Assembly: GCF_019511665.1 (NCBI RefSeq)
Contig: NZ_JAEUAW010000017.1
Coordinates: forward strand, 1 to 64,000
DNA: 64,000 nt
From: Microbacterium jejuense
GTDB lineage: Bacteria > Actinomycetota > Actinomycetes > Actinomycetales > Microbacteriaceae
Direction of reading: 5' to 3'
Numbering within the stretch: the stretch's first letter is position 1; every line of letters begins with the position of its first letter. Positions 18,841 through 34,579 of this stretch are shown here, piece after piece. Under the pieces are notes generated by a model, which was given only the letters and a program-made list of their open reading frames with translations, made no database searches and was not told the DNA's origin. The position numbers and the translations under genes were made by a program.

Positions 18841-19063
18841 GGTCCCCCCGACCGTCACCCCCACGGTAAGTCGGAGAACGGGATGCCGCGACACGGCGCG
18901 CGGCGGGCGCTCCGAGCACCTCCCCCGCGCGGGTCCGCGATGATACTCGCTGCACGCCGCCGGATCCAGTCCCTCCGCACGACCGCGAGCGTGACGCACG
19001 TTTGTCTCCCGCAGCGACGCGACGGACCTCCCCCGCGACGCCGCGAGCGACAGGAGGAGCAGG

Positions 19064-19842
19064 ATGTCCACATTCGAGCAATCGCCCCGCGACGGCACGG
19101 CCGCGACGGGCGAAGACTTGAAGGAACGCGCCATCGAGACGTCGCCGAAGTCGACGCCGGCGCGATGTACGTCGCGGGTGTCGCGGTCGACGAAGCGGTC
19201 GACACGGCGCGCGATGCGAAAGAGGCGGCGCGCGGGTTCTTCGAAGAGACGCGGACGCAGCTGGCCGATCAGGCCGCGGTGCAGCAGCGCCGAGCCGCCG
19301 ACGCGCTGCGCGGCACCGGCGATGAGCTGGAAGGGCTGGCGAACGGCGCGACCTCCGGCGGTGCGGCCACCGACGCCGTGCGGATGATCGGGCAGCAGAC
19401 CCGCCGCGCGGCCGACTGGCTCGAGCAGCGCCAGCCGGCCGACGTCGTCGGCGAGGTGCGGCGGTACGCACGACGGCACACCGTCGCGTTCGTCATCACG
19501 TCGTTCGCCGTGGGAATCGTCGCCGGCCGCCTCACGCGGGCGCTCGTCTCGGACGCCCACGACTCCGGCGGCTCGCATGACGCTGCGCTCCCCGCGGGCG
19601 GCGGCACGCGCAACGTCACGGGAGCGGGTACAGGAACGGGCACCGCCCCCGCGGCGGCGGCTCCGGCATCCACACCCCGCACCGGCGCCGGCGGCCAGGG
19701 CTCGTCGCCCGACCTCGGCATGCAGGCGGACGCCGGCATGGGCCCGGGCGGCGACACCCCGATCGCCGACGCCCTCGGGCACGACGCGCGGACGGGCGAC
19801 ACGGGCGACGCGTGGTCGCCGAGCGGCGGGGCACGGCCATGA
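19064..19842 (+). pseudogene. Envelope-associated helical protein, frameshifted near its N-terminus
   Basis: The ATG at 19064 has a very good ribosome site (AGGAGGAGCAGG) and opens a frame starting MSTFEQSPRDGTAATGEDL. Within about 30 codons the protein-like sequence switches by one base to another frame, which reads DVAEVDAG and continues as a typical amphipathic helical protein: an ARGFFEETRTQLADQ-type helix, a membrane segment VAFVITSFAVGIVAG, and a Gly/Ala/Thr-rich tail to 19842. A shift around 19125-19150 joins the two halves into a protein of about 259 residues. The intact frame alone has an ATG at 19165, but without a ribosome site. The stop overlaps the next gene as ATGA. Sequencing error, true disruption and programmed shift are all possible. 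Confidence 0.65.
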
Positions 19843-20258
19843 CCGACATGCCCACGCCGTCTCAGCAGAAGGCGTCCGAGACGTCGCTGGGCGAGCTCGT
19901 CGGCGAGGTCTCGCGCGACCTGTCCGCGCTCATGCGCCAGGAGCTCGAGCTGGCCAAGGCCGAGCTGTCGCAGTCCGCGAAGCGGGCCGGCGCAGGAGCG
20001 GGGCTCATGGGCGTGGCAGGGTACGCGGCCATGATGGCGGTGCTCTTCCTGAGCCTCGCCCTGTGGTGGGCGCTCGGCACCCTCGTGGGCCTCGGCTGGT
20101 CCGGCGTCATCGTCGCCGTCCTGTGGGCGATCATCGCGGGCATCATGTACGCCGTCGGCCGCCGCCGCCTGGCGTCGGTGCGGGGAGCCCCGCAGACCGT
20201 CGAGACCGTCAAGGAGATACCCGAAGCACTCAGAAGGAACCAGGAGAACCGATCATGA
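19839..20258 (+). CDS. DUF1469/phage-holin-superfamily membrane protein (YqjE-like)
   Basis: The 139-residue protein has an N-terminal amphipathic helix with the characteristic LMRQELELAKAEL stretch, two membrane segments at about 58-82 and 88-110, and a basic C-terminus. This is the actinobacterial holin-superfamily-III/DUF1469 pattern shared with YqjE. It is not a phage gene: it sits in an operon with a DUF3618 gene, analogous to the yqjD-yqjE pair. It overlaps both neighbours by ATGA, so the three are coupled. The likely role is in envelope stress or membrane organisation. Confidence 0.85.
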   Translation: MTDMPTPSQQKASETSLGELVGEVSRDLSALMRQELELAKAELSQSAKRAGAGAGLMGVAGYAAMMAVLFLSLALWWALGTLVGLGWSGVIVAVLWAIIAGIMYAVGRRRLASVRGAPQTVETVKEIPEALRRNQENRS

Positions 20259-20923
20259 GCAACCCCGACCAGATCCGCGCCGACATCGAGGCGACGCGCG
20301 GCGAGCTGGGGCGCGACGTCGACGCACTCGCCGACAAGGTCTCGCCCCCGAAGATCATGGAGCGCCAGCGCACGCGGGTGCGCCAGGCGCTCGGCGACGT
20401 CAGAGACCACGTCATGGGGGTCGCCGACGACGTCGGCGACACCGCGGCGGGCGCCCTCGACACCGCCGGCGACGCGATCCAGGACCTGCCGCACAAGGCG
20501 CGCCGCGCCACGCAGGGCGCTCCGATCGTCGTCGGCCTGCTCGCCGCCGGGGTGGGCTTCCTCGTGGCGAGCCTCATCCCCGCCACCGACGCCGAGAAGC
20601 GCCTCAGCGTCTCGCTGCGCGACCGCGCCCAGCCTCTCGTCGACAAGGCGATGGACGTCGCGAAGGATGCCGCACAGGACGTCGCCGACGAGCTCAAGGG
20701 CCCTGCGCAGGACGCCGTCGAAGAGGTCAAGGAGTCCGCGATGGCATCGGCGCAGACCGTGAAGGACGAGGCGCAGCACACCGCCGAGCGCGTGAAGGAC
20801 AACGTCTCCGCCACGGCGGGCGGCGACTCCCCGGCCGGTGACGCGGCGCAGGCGGGGACCACGTCACCCGGCATGTCGATGCCCGACGCCGCCGGCCCGG
20901 AGCGACCCGACCGGCTGGGGTGA
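20255..20923 (+). CDS. DUF3618 protein
   Basis: The 222-residue protein begins with the DUF3618 signature (PDQIRADIEATRGELGRDVD), followed by a long amphipathic region, one membrane segment around 90-110 (VVGLLAAGVGFLVASLI) and a coiled-coil-like, Lys/Glu/Ala-rich helical tail to about 190. It is the third gene of the ATGA-overlapping trio from 19064. Such proteins resemble YqjD-type membrane-associated helical proteins, which in enterobacteria bind ribosomes or stabilise the envelope. That role is only an analogy here. A strong shared terminator follows. Confidence 0.88.
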   Translation: MSNPDQIRADIEATRGELGRDVDALADKVSPPKIMERQRTRVRQALGDVRDHVMGVADDVGDTAAGALDTAGDAIQDLPHKARRATQGAPIVVGLLAAGVGFLVASLIPATDAEKRLSVSLRDRAQPLVDKAMDVAKDAAQDVADELKGPAQDAVEEVKESAMASAQTVKDEAQHTAERVKDNVSATAGGDSPAGDAAQAGTTSPGMSMPDAAGPERPDRLG

Positions 20924-20949
20924 GGCATCCACTCTCCCCGTGGAACGGC

Positions 20950-20977
20950 GAAGGGCCCCGGCGAACCGGGGCCCTTC
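20950..20977. terminator. Bidirectional hairpin between DUF3618 and rpoC
   Basis: A perfect 12-bp stem (GAAGGGCCCCGG) closes a CGAA tetraloop between the convergent ends of the DUF3618 gene and rpoC. It can serve both strands. There is no long T-run. Confidence 0.85.
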
Positions 20978-20990
20978 GTGAGTTCTGGAC

Positions 20991-24863
<3,873 letters not shown>

Positions 24864-24904
24864 TGGTTCTCCTGTGTCGGAAATTCGTTCGTTACCTGGC
24901 GCGC

Positions 24905-28405
<3,501 letters not shown>

Positions 28406-28565
28406 GGGGATTACCTCCGTGGGCCCGTAGGGCTCGTTTCCTTGTCGTCAGGTGGAGTGCTCCTCATCCCCGAAACCCGCGCACCACGCCTCGCGACGAG
28501 CGAGGGGGCGCAGGCACAGCCGACCACCATATGAGGGCAGGGGGAATCCAAGAGCGCAAAGACCC

Positions 28566-28594
28566 ACTATACGTCGGACGACGCGCCGTGTCCA
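28566..28594 (-). promoter_or_regulatory. Housekeeping promoter of rpoB-rpoC
   Basis: On the minus strand, TGGACA (28594-28589), a 17-base spacer and TATAGT (28571-28566) form a near-consensus sigma-70-type promoter. Transcription would start near 28559 and reach the rpoB start after about 150 bases. Confidence 0.85.
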
Positions 28595-28603
28595 GTCGAA
28601 ATG

Positions 28604-28632
28604 TTGACGACTTTCGGATGCTGCGGTATAAG
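28604..28632 (+). promoter_or_regulatory. Plus-strand promoter back to back with the rpoB promoter
   Basis: TTGACG (28604-28609), a 17-base spacer and TATAAG (28627-28632) form a near-consensus promoter pointing rightwards. No gene on this strand starts before 29267. A transcript would run antisense through the small secreted-protein gene, or stop as a short RNA at the GC-rich hairpin at 28664-28690. Confidence 0.6.
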
Positions 28633-28663
28633 CCCGATTCTCGCAGACCCTTCACAGCAACGG

Positions 28664-28690
28664 GGCCGCCGCGCGGTGTGCGCGACGGCC
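28664..28690. terminator. GC-rich hairpin after the secreted-protein gene
   Basis: GGCCG and CGCGC pair with GCGCG and CGGCC around a GGTGT loop, ten pairs with one mismatch. A second small palindrome (GCACGA-C-TCGTGC, 28693-28705) lies between it and the stop at 28709. The stretch 28406-28708 otherwise holds the two back-to-back promoters and the rpoB leader. Confidence 0.6.
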
Positions 28691-28708
28691 CTGCACGACT
28701 CGTGCGGT

Positions 28709-29059
28709 CTACTCCCCCATGTTGCCGCGGCAGGCCATTCCGGGGTTGAACCCCTCGACGAATTGCTTCGCGACGGGGTCGCTCTTGAACATGCCGAAGT
28801 TCTGCACGCCGTGGTAGCGGTCCTTTCCGCCGGGGCTCTGGTTGCCGCGCTCCGCGAAGACGTCGTCCCCCATCCCCTCCGGCCCGGTGCCCTCGATGTC
28901 GTCCGCCGTGTCCAGGCCCGAGAACACGCACTCGGACGACGCGTGGTCCGGTGCGTGGACCTCGTCCCCGTTGCCGTTCACCTCTCCGGCGTTCGCCACG
29001 CCGGCGCCCGCCAACACCAGCCCGACTGCGAGCGCACAGCCCGCGACCAATCGCTTCAT
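28709..29059 (-). CDS. Small secreted protein, unknown function
   Basis: The 116-residue product has a clear signal peptide (MKRLVAG start, hydrophobic core, cleavage after ANA near residue 24). The mature acidic protein of about 92 residues is rich in Gly, Asp and Asn and has two cysteines (in SSECVF and MACRGN) that could form one disulfide. No membrane segment follows. The start is ATG at 29059 with AGGGGAA upstream. I do not recognise the family. It is divergent from the STAND ATPase gene. Confidence 0.85.
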   Translation of the reverse strand: MKRLVAGCALAVGLVLAGAGVANAGEVNGNGDEVHAPDHASSECVFSGLDTADDIEGTGPEGMGDDVFAERGNQSPGGKDRYHGVQNFGMFKSDPVAKQFVEGFNPGMACRGNMGE

Positions 29060-29266
29060 GGTTCCCCTGCTTCCCAGAACGGGGGCGCCCCACGCGCCCC
29101 TCCCCGGCGCACAAGCTACGCCTCTGCGGCCGCCGTCGGAAGACCCCTCGCGTGCACGATGGCGGCCAGAGTGGCGGCATCCACTCGTCTCTCTCGCCGC
29201 ATGGCGCCGATACAGCGGTGTACCGGACCCGTGGCGCGAACGCCCTCACAGGGCCATGATGTGCAC

Positions 29267-31894
29267 ATGACTGGGGGACGATCCCCCGTGATCCGCACTC
29301 CCGACCAGCGGATCCGGGTGTTCGTGAGCTCGACCCTGCGCGAGCTCGCGGAGGAGCGCGAGGCGGTCAAGGCCGCCGTGGAGCGACTGCGGCTCGCGCC
29401 GGTGATGTTCGAGCTGGGGGCTCGGCCGCACCCGCCGCGGGAGCTGTACCGCTCCTACCTGGCGCAGAGCGACGTGTTCGTCGGCATCTACGGCGCGAGC
29501 TACGGCTGGGTGGCCCCTGACGAGGAGGTGTCGGGGCTGGAGGACGAGTACAACCTCGCTCCCCCGGCGATGCCGAAGCTCATCTACGTCAAGGACGGCG
29601 ACGCCCGCGACGAGCGCCTGTCCGCGCTCATCGCGCGCATCCAGGCCGACGACACCGCGGCATACCTGCACTTCCGCTCGGCGGCCGAGCTGGAGGAGCA
29701 GGTGGCGGCCGATCTCGCCATGCTGCTCGCCGAGCGGTTCGACGAGTCGCGGATCGCAGACACCGTCGATGCGCCGCGCGCCTCGCTCGTCGGCCGCGTG
29801 CCGGTGCCCTACACCTCGACCATCGGCCGCGACGCCGACATCGAGGCCGTGCGGACGCTGCTGGCCCGCGGCACCGACCGCGTCGTGAGCCTGATCGGCC
29901 CGGGCGGCATCGGCAAGAGCCGCCTGGCGATCGAGACGGCGCGGGCGTGCGAGGACCTGTTCGCCGACGGCGTGTACTTCGTGCTGCTGGAGGGCGTCCT
30001 CGAGCCGGGGCTGCTGCTGCCCACGATCGCGTACCACCTCGGCATCCGCGACAACGGCGAGGCGGCTCTGGAGGAGCGCATCGCGCACGCGCTCGAAGAC
30101 CGCCGCGTGCTGCTGGTGCTCGACAACTTCGAGCAGATCGTGGATGCCGCACCCGTCCTCGTGCGGCTGTACACCGTGGCGCCAACGGCGACGTTCCTCG
30201 TGACGAGCCGCATCGTGCTGCGGATCCGCGGAGAGCGCGTGTACGAGGTGCCGGCGCTGCCGACGCCGCGCGACGACCTGCCGGCGAGCCTCGACCCCGC
30301 GACGCGGACGGCCGCGGTGGCGCTGTTCGTCGACCGCGCCAAGGCGATCGACCCGGGCTTCGACGTCACGCCCGGCAACGCGGCCGACCTCGCGGCGATC
30401 TGCCGCGCGCTGGAGGGGCTGCCGCTGGCGATCGAGCTGGCGGCGGCGAAGGTGCGCATCCTCACGCCGTCGGGCATCGCGGAGCGGCTCGGGCAGAGCC
30501 TGCCGCTGCTGACGGCCGCCGTGCGCGACCTGCCCGAGCGGCACCGCACGATGCGGGCGACGATCGACTGGAGCGTGAGCTTGCTTCCCGAGGGGCAGCG
30601 CGACCTGCTGGAGGACCTCGGCGTGTTCGCGACGCGGTTCACGCTCGACGCCGTCGAGGCGCTGGGGCGCGGCCGGCCGTGGGACGGGCAGGCGATCGAC
30701 GGCCTCGCGGCGCTCGTGGACGGGTCGCTCGTGAAGCAGTACGAGCTCGGCGGCCGCCGCGTGTTCTCGCTGCTGGCGATCGTGCGCGAATACGCGCTCG
30801 GGCGCCTGAAAGAGAAGGGCGAGGCGGTGCGGGTGCGCCGCGCGCACGCCGACTACTACTGCGCCCTGGTGCGCCGTGTGGCGCCCGACCTCGGCGGGCC
30901 CGGCCAGGCCGACGCCGTCGCCCGGCTCGGACTGGAGCTGCCCAACCTCCGCGCGGCCGTCCGCCACCTGGTGCACACCGACCGGCTCGACGATGCGGGC
31001 GACTTCGCCTGGAGCCTGCTCATCTACTGGTGGATCTCGGGCTTCTTCGCCGAGGTGCGGGTGTGGATGCTGGAATTGCTCGAGAAGCAGCACGACCAGC
31101 CCATCACGCCGCACACGCGGGCCATCGCGTGGTTCTTCGCCCTGTGGGGCGAGATGTGGCAGCGCCCGAGCGAGCAGGTCGTCGCCGGCCTCGGCGAGTG
31201 CGTGCGGCTGTTCACCGAGTCGGGGGACGCGGATGCCGCGGCCATGGCGCTCGCGGCGCGCGCGACCGCGCGCGTGCAGTTCTCGGACCTCGACTCCGAC
31301 AAGGCCGAGACCGAGCTGCGCGACGCCGTGGTGCGCCTGCGCGAGCAGGGCAACGCGTGGGCCGAGGCGATCACCGAGGTCTCGCTCGGACGCCTGGCCT
31401 GGGTGCGCGGCGCGACCGACGATGCCCTGGCGCACTTCGACCGCGCCAGCGCCGTCGCCGAGCAGCACGGCGACCTCTTCACGACGTCGGTCGCCGGAAA
31501 CCTGCGGTCGCGCCTGAACTTCCAGCTCGGACGCCTCGAGACCGCCGAGCACGAGTTCGTGCGCACGCTCCTCATGTCGGTGCGCCTGCACTACGACGAG
31601 GGCATCGCCTACGGCCTCGAGGGAGTGTGCGCCGTCGCGGCGGCCCACGGCGAGGCCTGGCGTGCGGCGGCCCTGGCGGTGGCGGCGGGCGAGATCCGCC
31701 GCCGCATCGGCATCTTCGACGTCGAGGCGTTCACCGTGCACACGCCGTACCTCGACATCCTGCGCGGACGCGATCCCGCGAGCGTGGCCGCGGGCGAGGC
31801 GGCCGGCGCCGAGCTGACGCTGGCCGAAGCGGTGCTGCTCGCGCTCCCCGAGCACGAGCACGACGAAGTGGCCGCGACGCTGCAGGCCTGGTGA
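29267..31894 (+). CDS. DUF4062-STAND ATPase-TPR protein
   Basis: This 875-residue protein has an N-terminal DUF4062 domain (about 15-115: RIRVFVSST start, ELYRSYLAQSDVFVGIYG, then LIYVKD). A STAND/NB-ARC-type ATPase follows, with Walker A GPGGIGKS (about 211-218), Walker B VLLVLDNFE (about 281-290) and the GLPLAIELA motif (about 383). The C-terminus (about 540-860) is TPR-like helical repeats. Such proteins oligomerise on ligand sensing and switch on the N-terminal effector. No DNA-binding domain is present. DUF4062-STAND fusions are discussed as conflict or immune proteins, but a regulatory role is possible. ATG 29267 is one choice. GTG 29288 is another, and a 6-bp hairpin (29273-29287) sits between them. 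Confidence 0.85.
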   Translation: MTGGRSPVIRTPDQRIRVFVSSTLRELAEEREAVKAAVERLRLAPVMFELGARPHPPRELYRSYLAQSDVFVGIYGASYGWVAPDEEVSGLEDEYNLAPPAMPKLIYVKDGDARDERLSALIARIQADDTAAYLHFRSAAELEEQVAADLAMLLAERFDESRIADTVDAPRASLVGRVPVPYTSTIGRDADIEAVRTLLARGTDRVVSLIGPGGIGKSRLAIETARACEDLFADGVYFVLLEGVLEPGLLLPTIAYHLGIRDNGEAALEERIAHALEDRRVLLVLDNFEQIVDAAPVLVRLYTVAPTATFLVTSRIVLRIRGERVYEVPALPTPRDDLPASLDPATRTAAVALFVDRAKAIDPGFDVTPGNAADLAAICRALEGLPLAIELAAAKVRILTPSGIAERLGQSLPLLTAAVRDLPERHRTMRATIDWSVSLLPEGQRDLLEDLGVFATRFTLDAVEALGRGRPWDGQAIDGLAALVDGSLVKQYELGGRRVFSLLAIVREYALGRLKEKGEAVRVRRAHADYYCALVRRVAPDLGGPGQADAVARLGLELPNLRAAVRHLVHTDRLDDAGDFAWSLLIYWWISGFFAEVRVWMLELLEKQHDQPITPHTRAIAWFFALWGEMWQRPSEQVVAGLGECVRLFTESGDADAAAMALAARATARVQFSDLDSDKAETELRDAVVRLREQGNAWAEAITEVSLGRLAWVRGATDDALAHFDRASAVAEQHGDLFTTSVAGNLRSRLNFQLGRLETAEHEFVRTLLMSVRLHYDEGIAYGLEGVCAVAAAHGEAWRAAALAVAAGEIRRRIGIFDVEAFTVHTPYLDILRGRDPASVAAGEAAGAELTLAEAVLLALPEHEHDEVAATLQAW

Positions 31895-32013
31895 CGCGCC
31901 CGCCCCGGGCGGGTCCCGGGCTGCTCACGTCCCGGGCTGCTCCCCTGTCACGGATCGCGGCCCGGCGGCGCAGAACGCGACAGGGGAACCGGCGGAGAGA
32001 GGGATGCCGCGGC

Positions 32014-33651
32014 TCACGCGTGGCGGAAGCGGATGCGCGTCCCCGGCCTGGCCTGGGCGACGAGGTCCAGCGAGGCGTCGGTCACGACGGCGATGACCGG
32101 ATAGCCGCCGGTGACCGGGCCGTCCGCCAGGAGGATCGTTGGGCGCCCGCTCGGCGGCACCTGGAGGGCGCCGGGCACCATGCCCTCGCTGGGCAGCTCG
32201 CCGGCCCGCGTGCGGACGAGCGCCGGTCCGTCCAGCCGCACGCCGACGCGGTCGGCGTCGCCGGTGACGGTCCACACCGCGTCGAAGAGGGCCGTTCCTG
32301 CGGCGAACCACTCCGCACGCGGGCCGGGCGCCACGTCGAGTTCGAGCTCGTCGTCATGCGGTGCGCCCCACGACTGGGGCGGGGCGACGGGGATGGGCGT
32401 CGACGGTGACGGACCCACACGAACGAGGTCGCCCGCGCGCAGCGCCGGCGGGCCGAGCCCGGCGAGCACATCCGTCGCGCGCGAGCCGAGCGCCGCGGGC
32501 GCCTCGATTCCGCCGCGCACGGCGACGTAGGCTCGCGCGCCGTGCGCGAACCAGTCCACGTGCAGCTCGGCCCCGGCGGGCCACGCATGGGCCTCGTAGG
32601 GATCGATGTCGTGCCCGTCGAGTCTCACCGGACCCCACGCGCCCGTCACGGCGACCCACATGTCGGTCTCGGCGACCGCACGCAGGCCGCCCATCGTCAC
32701 CTCGATCCCCGCCGCTCCCTCAGGGTTGCCGAGAAGCCGGTTCGCCGTCCGCAGCGCCGTGCGGTCCAGCGCACCCGACACCGCGACGCCGATGGATGCC
32801 GCCGCCGGACGCCCCAGGTCCTGTACGGTCGCGAGCAGCCCCGGTTCGACGATGCGCAGGGCGGCCGTTCGTGGCCGGGTCGCGGCATCCACTGCACGCC
32901 CGTCGTCTTCCGCACGTCCCGTCTCGCCGGAATCTCCTGATCTCGCAGAGACAGGACGATCCGGCGCAGAACGTCCTGCGTCGGCGAGATCTCCTGATCT
33001 CGGTGAGGGCAAGGGGGCCGTGTGCCCCGCAGTGGAGGGGCGGAACCGGACGCGGGCGCCGGGCGCGAGCAGAGCGGGGGATGCCGCAGCCGCATCGAAC
33101 AGCGGCGCACTGGTCGTGCCGATCAGCCTCCAGCCGCCCGGGGTGTCGCGCGGGTACGCGCCGGAGAACGCTCCGGCGAGGCCCACCGAACCGGCCGGGA
33201 CGCGGGTGCGCGGGGACTCCAGACGGGGGACGTCGTACGGCCAGTCGTCGCTCACGAGGTAGCCGAAGCCCGGCGCGAACCCGGTGAAGGCCACCCGCCA
33301 CGCCGCGGCCGCGTGCCGGCGGACGAGCTCATCGGTGCTGATCCCGAGCAGCGCCGCCGTGTCGTGGAGGTCGGCGCCGTCGTACGCGATGTCGAGCTCG
33401 ACGAGCGGTCCGTCGGCGGTCGCACCCGTCCGGGCCGCGGCCGCCGTGCGCAGCGCCCACGTCGTGGCGATCGCCGGAGGCAGCACGCGCGGGTCGACGC
33501 GCACCAGCACGGTGCGCGCGGCCGGAACGAGATCGGTCACGCCGCCGGGCCGCGACGCGGCGAGGGCCGCATGCACCGCGAGCACCTCGTCGAGACCGTC
33601 GACCTCGATGAGGAACGCACGGTCCCCCATCGGCAGCGCCCGCGCGGTCAC
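32014..33651 (-). CDS. pxpBC: Fused 5-oxoprolinase subunits B and C
   Basis: This 545-residue protein fuses a KipI/PxpB domain (about 1-215, with the GFAPGFGYL motif) to a KipA/PxpC domain (about 258-545, with IEVTMGGLR and GEL-SEGM-type motifs). Together with PxpA, encoded immediately upstream with a GTGA overlap, it forms the ATP-dependent 5-oxoprolinase that converts pyroglutamate to glutamate. The interdomain linker (about 217-250) is encoded by a palindromic repeat-like sequence at 32933-33002 and contains two copies of a RSGD-type phrase. The start is the GTG at 33651, set by the overlap with pxpA. Confidence 0.9.
   Translation of the reverse strand: MTARALPMGDRAFLIEVDGLDEVLAVHAALAASRPGGVTDLVPAARTVLVRVDPRVLPPAIATTWALRTAAAARTGATADGPLVELDIAYDGADLHDTAALLGISTDELVRRHAAAAWRVAFTGFAPGFGYLVSDDWPYDVPRLESPRTRVPAGSVGLAGAFSGAYPRDTPGGWRLIGTTSAPLFDAAAASPALLAPGARVRFRPSTAGHTAPLPSPRSGDLADAGRSAPDRPVSARSGDSGETGRAEDDGRAVDAATRPRTAALRIVEPGLLATVQDLGRPAAASIGVAVSGALDRTALRTANRLLGNPEGAAGIEVTMGGLRAVAETDMWVAVTGAWGPVRLDGHDIDPYEAHAWPAGAELHVDWFAHGARAYVAVRGGIEAPAALGSRATDVLAGLGPPALRAGDLVRVGPSPSTPIPVAPPQSWGAPHDDELELDVAPGPRAEWFAAGTALFDAVWTVTGDADRVGVRLDGPALVRTRAGELPSEGMVPGALQVPPSGRPTILLADGPVTGGYPVIAVVTDASLDLVAQARPGTRIRFRHA
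32933..33002. repeat. Repeat-like palindrome inside the pxpB-pxpC linker
   Basis: The 13-mer TCTCCTGATCTCG occurs at 32933-32945 and again at 32990-33002, 57 bp apart. Between the copies, CAGGACG (32952-32958) faces CGTCCTG (32972-32978). The element keeps the reading frame open and encodes the linker between the two enzyme domains. Confidence 0.7.
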
Positions 33652-34403
33652 CACGGCGCCCGTACCTCCACGCCGGCGGCGTCGAGCGCCGCGCGCACGG
33701 CGCGAGCCATGGCCACCGCCGACGGCGAGTCGCCGTGCACGCACAGGGACGCGGCATCCGCCCGCACCACCGTGCCGTCCACCGCCTCCACCACGCCCTC
33801 GCGTGCGAGCCGCACGGCGCGGGCCGCGACCCGCTCGGGATCGTCGAGCAGCGCACCGGGCTGCGTCCGCGGCACCAGCGAGCCGTCGGGCAGGTACCCG
33901 CGGTCGAGGAACGCCTCGCGGACGAACGGAAGACCCCGGGATGCCGCGGCCCCCTCGATCTCGCCCGGCAGGCCCAGCACGGGAAGCGGCCGGCCGAGGC
34001 GCTCGGCAAGGGCGGCGACGGCGCGGGCGACGGCGTCGGCCTGGGCGCGGTCGGCGGTCACCGCGTGGTACAGCGCGCCGTGCGGCTTGACGTAGCGGAT
34101 GTCGGCGCCCGCGTCCACCAGAGCGCCGAGCTGACTGTCGACGGCGGCTTCGAGGTCGGTAGGCGCCATGGCGACCGCCACGCGCCCGAAGCCCGCGCGG
34201 TCGGGGTAGGACGGATGGGCGCCGATCGCCACGCCGAACCGCCCGGCCCGGGCCACCGCCTGGCGCATGGACGCGGCATCCCCCGCGTGCCCACCGCAGG
34301 CGACGTTGGCGCTGGAGATCACCGCGAACATCGCCTCGTCGTCGGCGGTCGGCACGCCGTCGACGGTCTCGCCGAGGTCCGCGTTGAGGTCGATGGCCGC
34401 CAT
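33648..34403 (-). CDS. pxpA: 5-oxoprolinase subunit A (LamB/YcsF family)
   Basis: This 251-residue protein is full length for the LamB/YcsF family. The N-terminal DLNADLGE, SANVACGGHAGD, GAHPSYPDR and VKPHGALYH motifs are all present, carrying the conserved metal or substrate residues. It works with PxpB and PxpC to hydrolyse 5-oxoproline using ATP. The start at 34403 is preceded by TACGTT six bases upstream, so the transcript is probably leaderless. It is first in a two-gene operon with the fused pxpBC gene. Confidence 0.95.
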   Translation of the reverse strand: MAAIDLNADLGETVDGVPTADDEAMFAVISSANVACGGHAGDAASMRQAVARAGRFGVAIGAHPSYPDRAGFGRVAVAMAPTDLEAAVDSQLGALVDAGADIRYVKPHGALYHAVTADRAQADAVARAVAALAERLGRPLPVLGLPGEIEGAAASRGLPFVREAFLDRGYLPDGSLVPRTQPGALLDDPERVAARAVRLAREGVVEAVDGTVVRADAASLCVHGDSPSAVAMARAVRAALDAAGVEVRAPW

Positions 34404-34409
34404 GTCTCC

Positions 34410-34415
34410 AACGTA
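34410..34415 (-). promoter_or_regulatory. -10-like hexamer TACGTT of pxpA
   Basis: TACGTT lies six bases before the pxpA ATG on the minus strand, which suggests a leaderless transcript. Confidence 0.5.
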
Positions 34416-34567
34416 CTGCGGGCGACCCGACCGCGAGCGGCTCCGTGCCCCGTCGGAACGGGCGTGAATGCAGGCAGCACGGCGCGGCTTGCGCGCCGGC
34501 GACCCGCAGCCCGGGCTTCGTCGTCCCGCCGTGCCAGCGTTCGCGCTCGATTCACGCCTCGCCGGGC

Positions 34568-34573
34568 TACCGT
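34568..34573 (+). promoter_or_regulatory. -10-like hexamer TACCGT
   Basis: TACCGT lies six bases before the ATG at 34580, leaderless spacing again. No -35 is evident. Confidence 0.45.
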
Positions 34574-34579
34574 GGACGC

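Noticed and set aside
19839..20258. Phage holin, hinting at a prophage
   Set aside because: The holin-superfamily label covers chromosomal YqjE-like proteins. The neighbours are DUF3618-type genes and there is no phage gene in the window.
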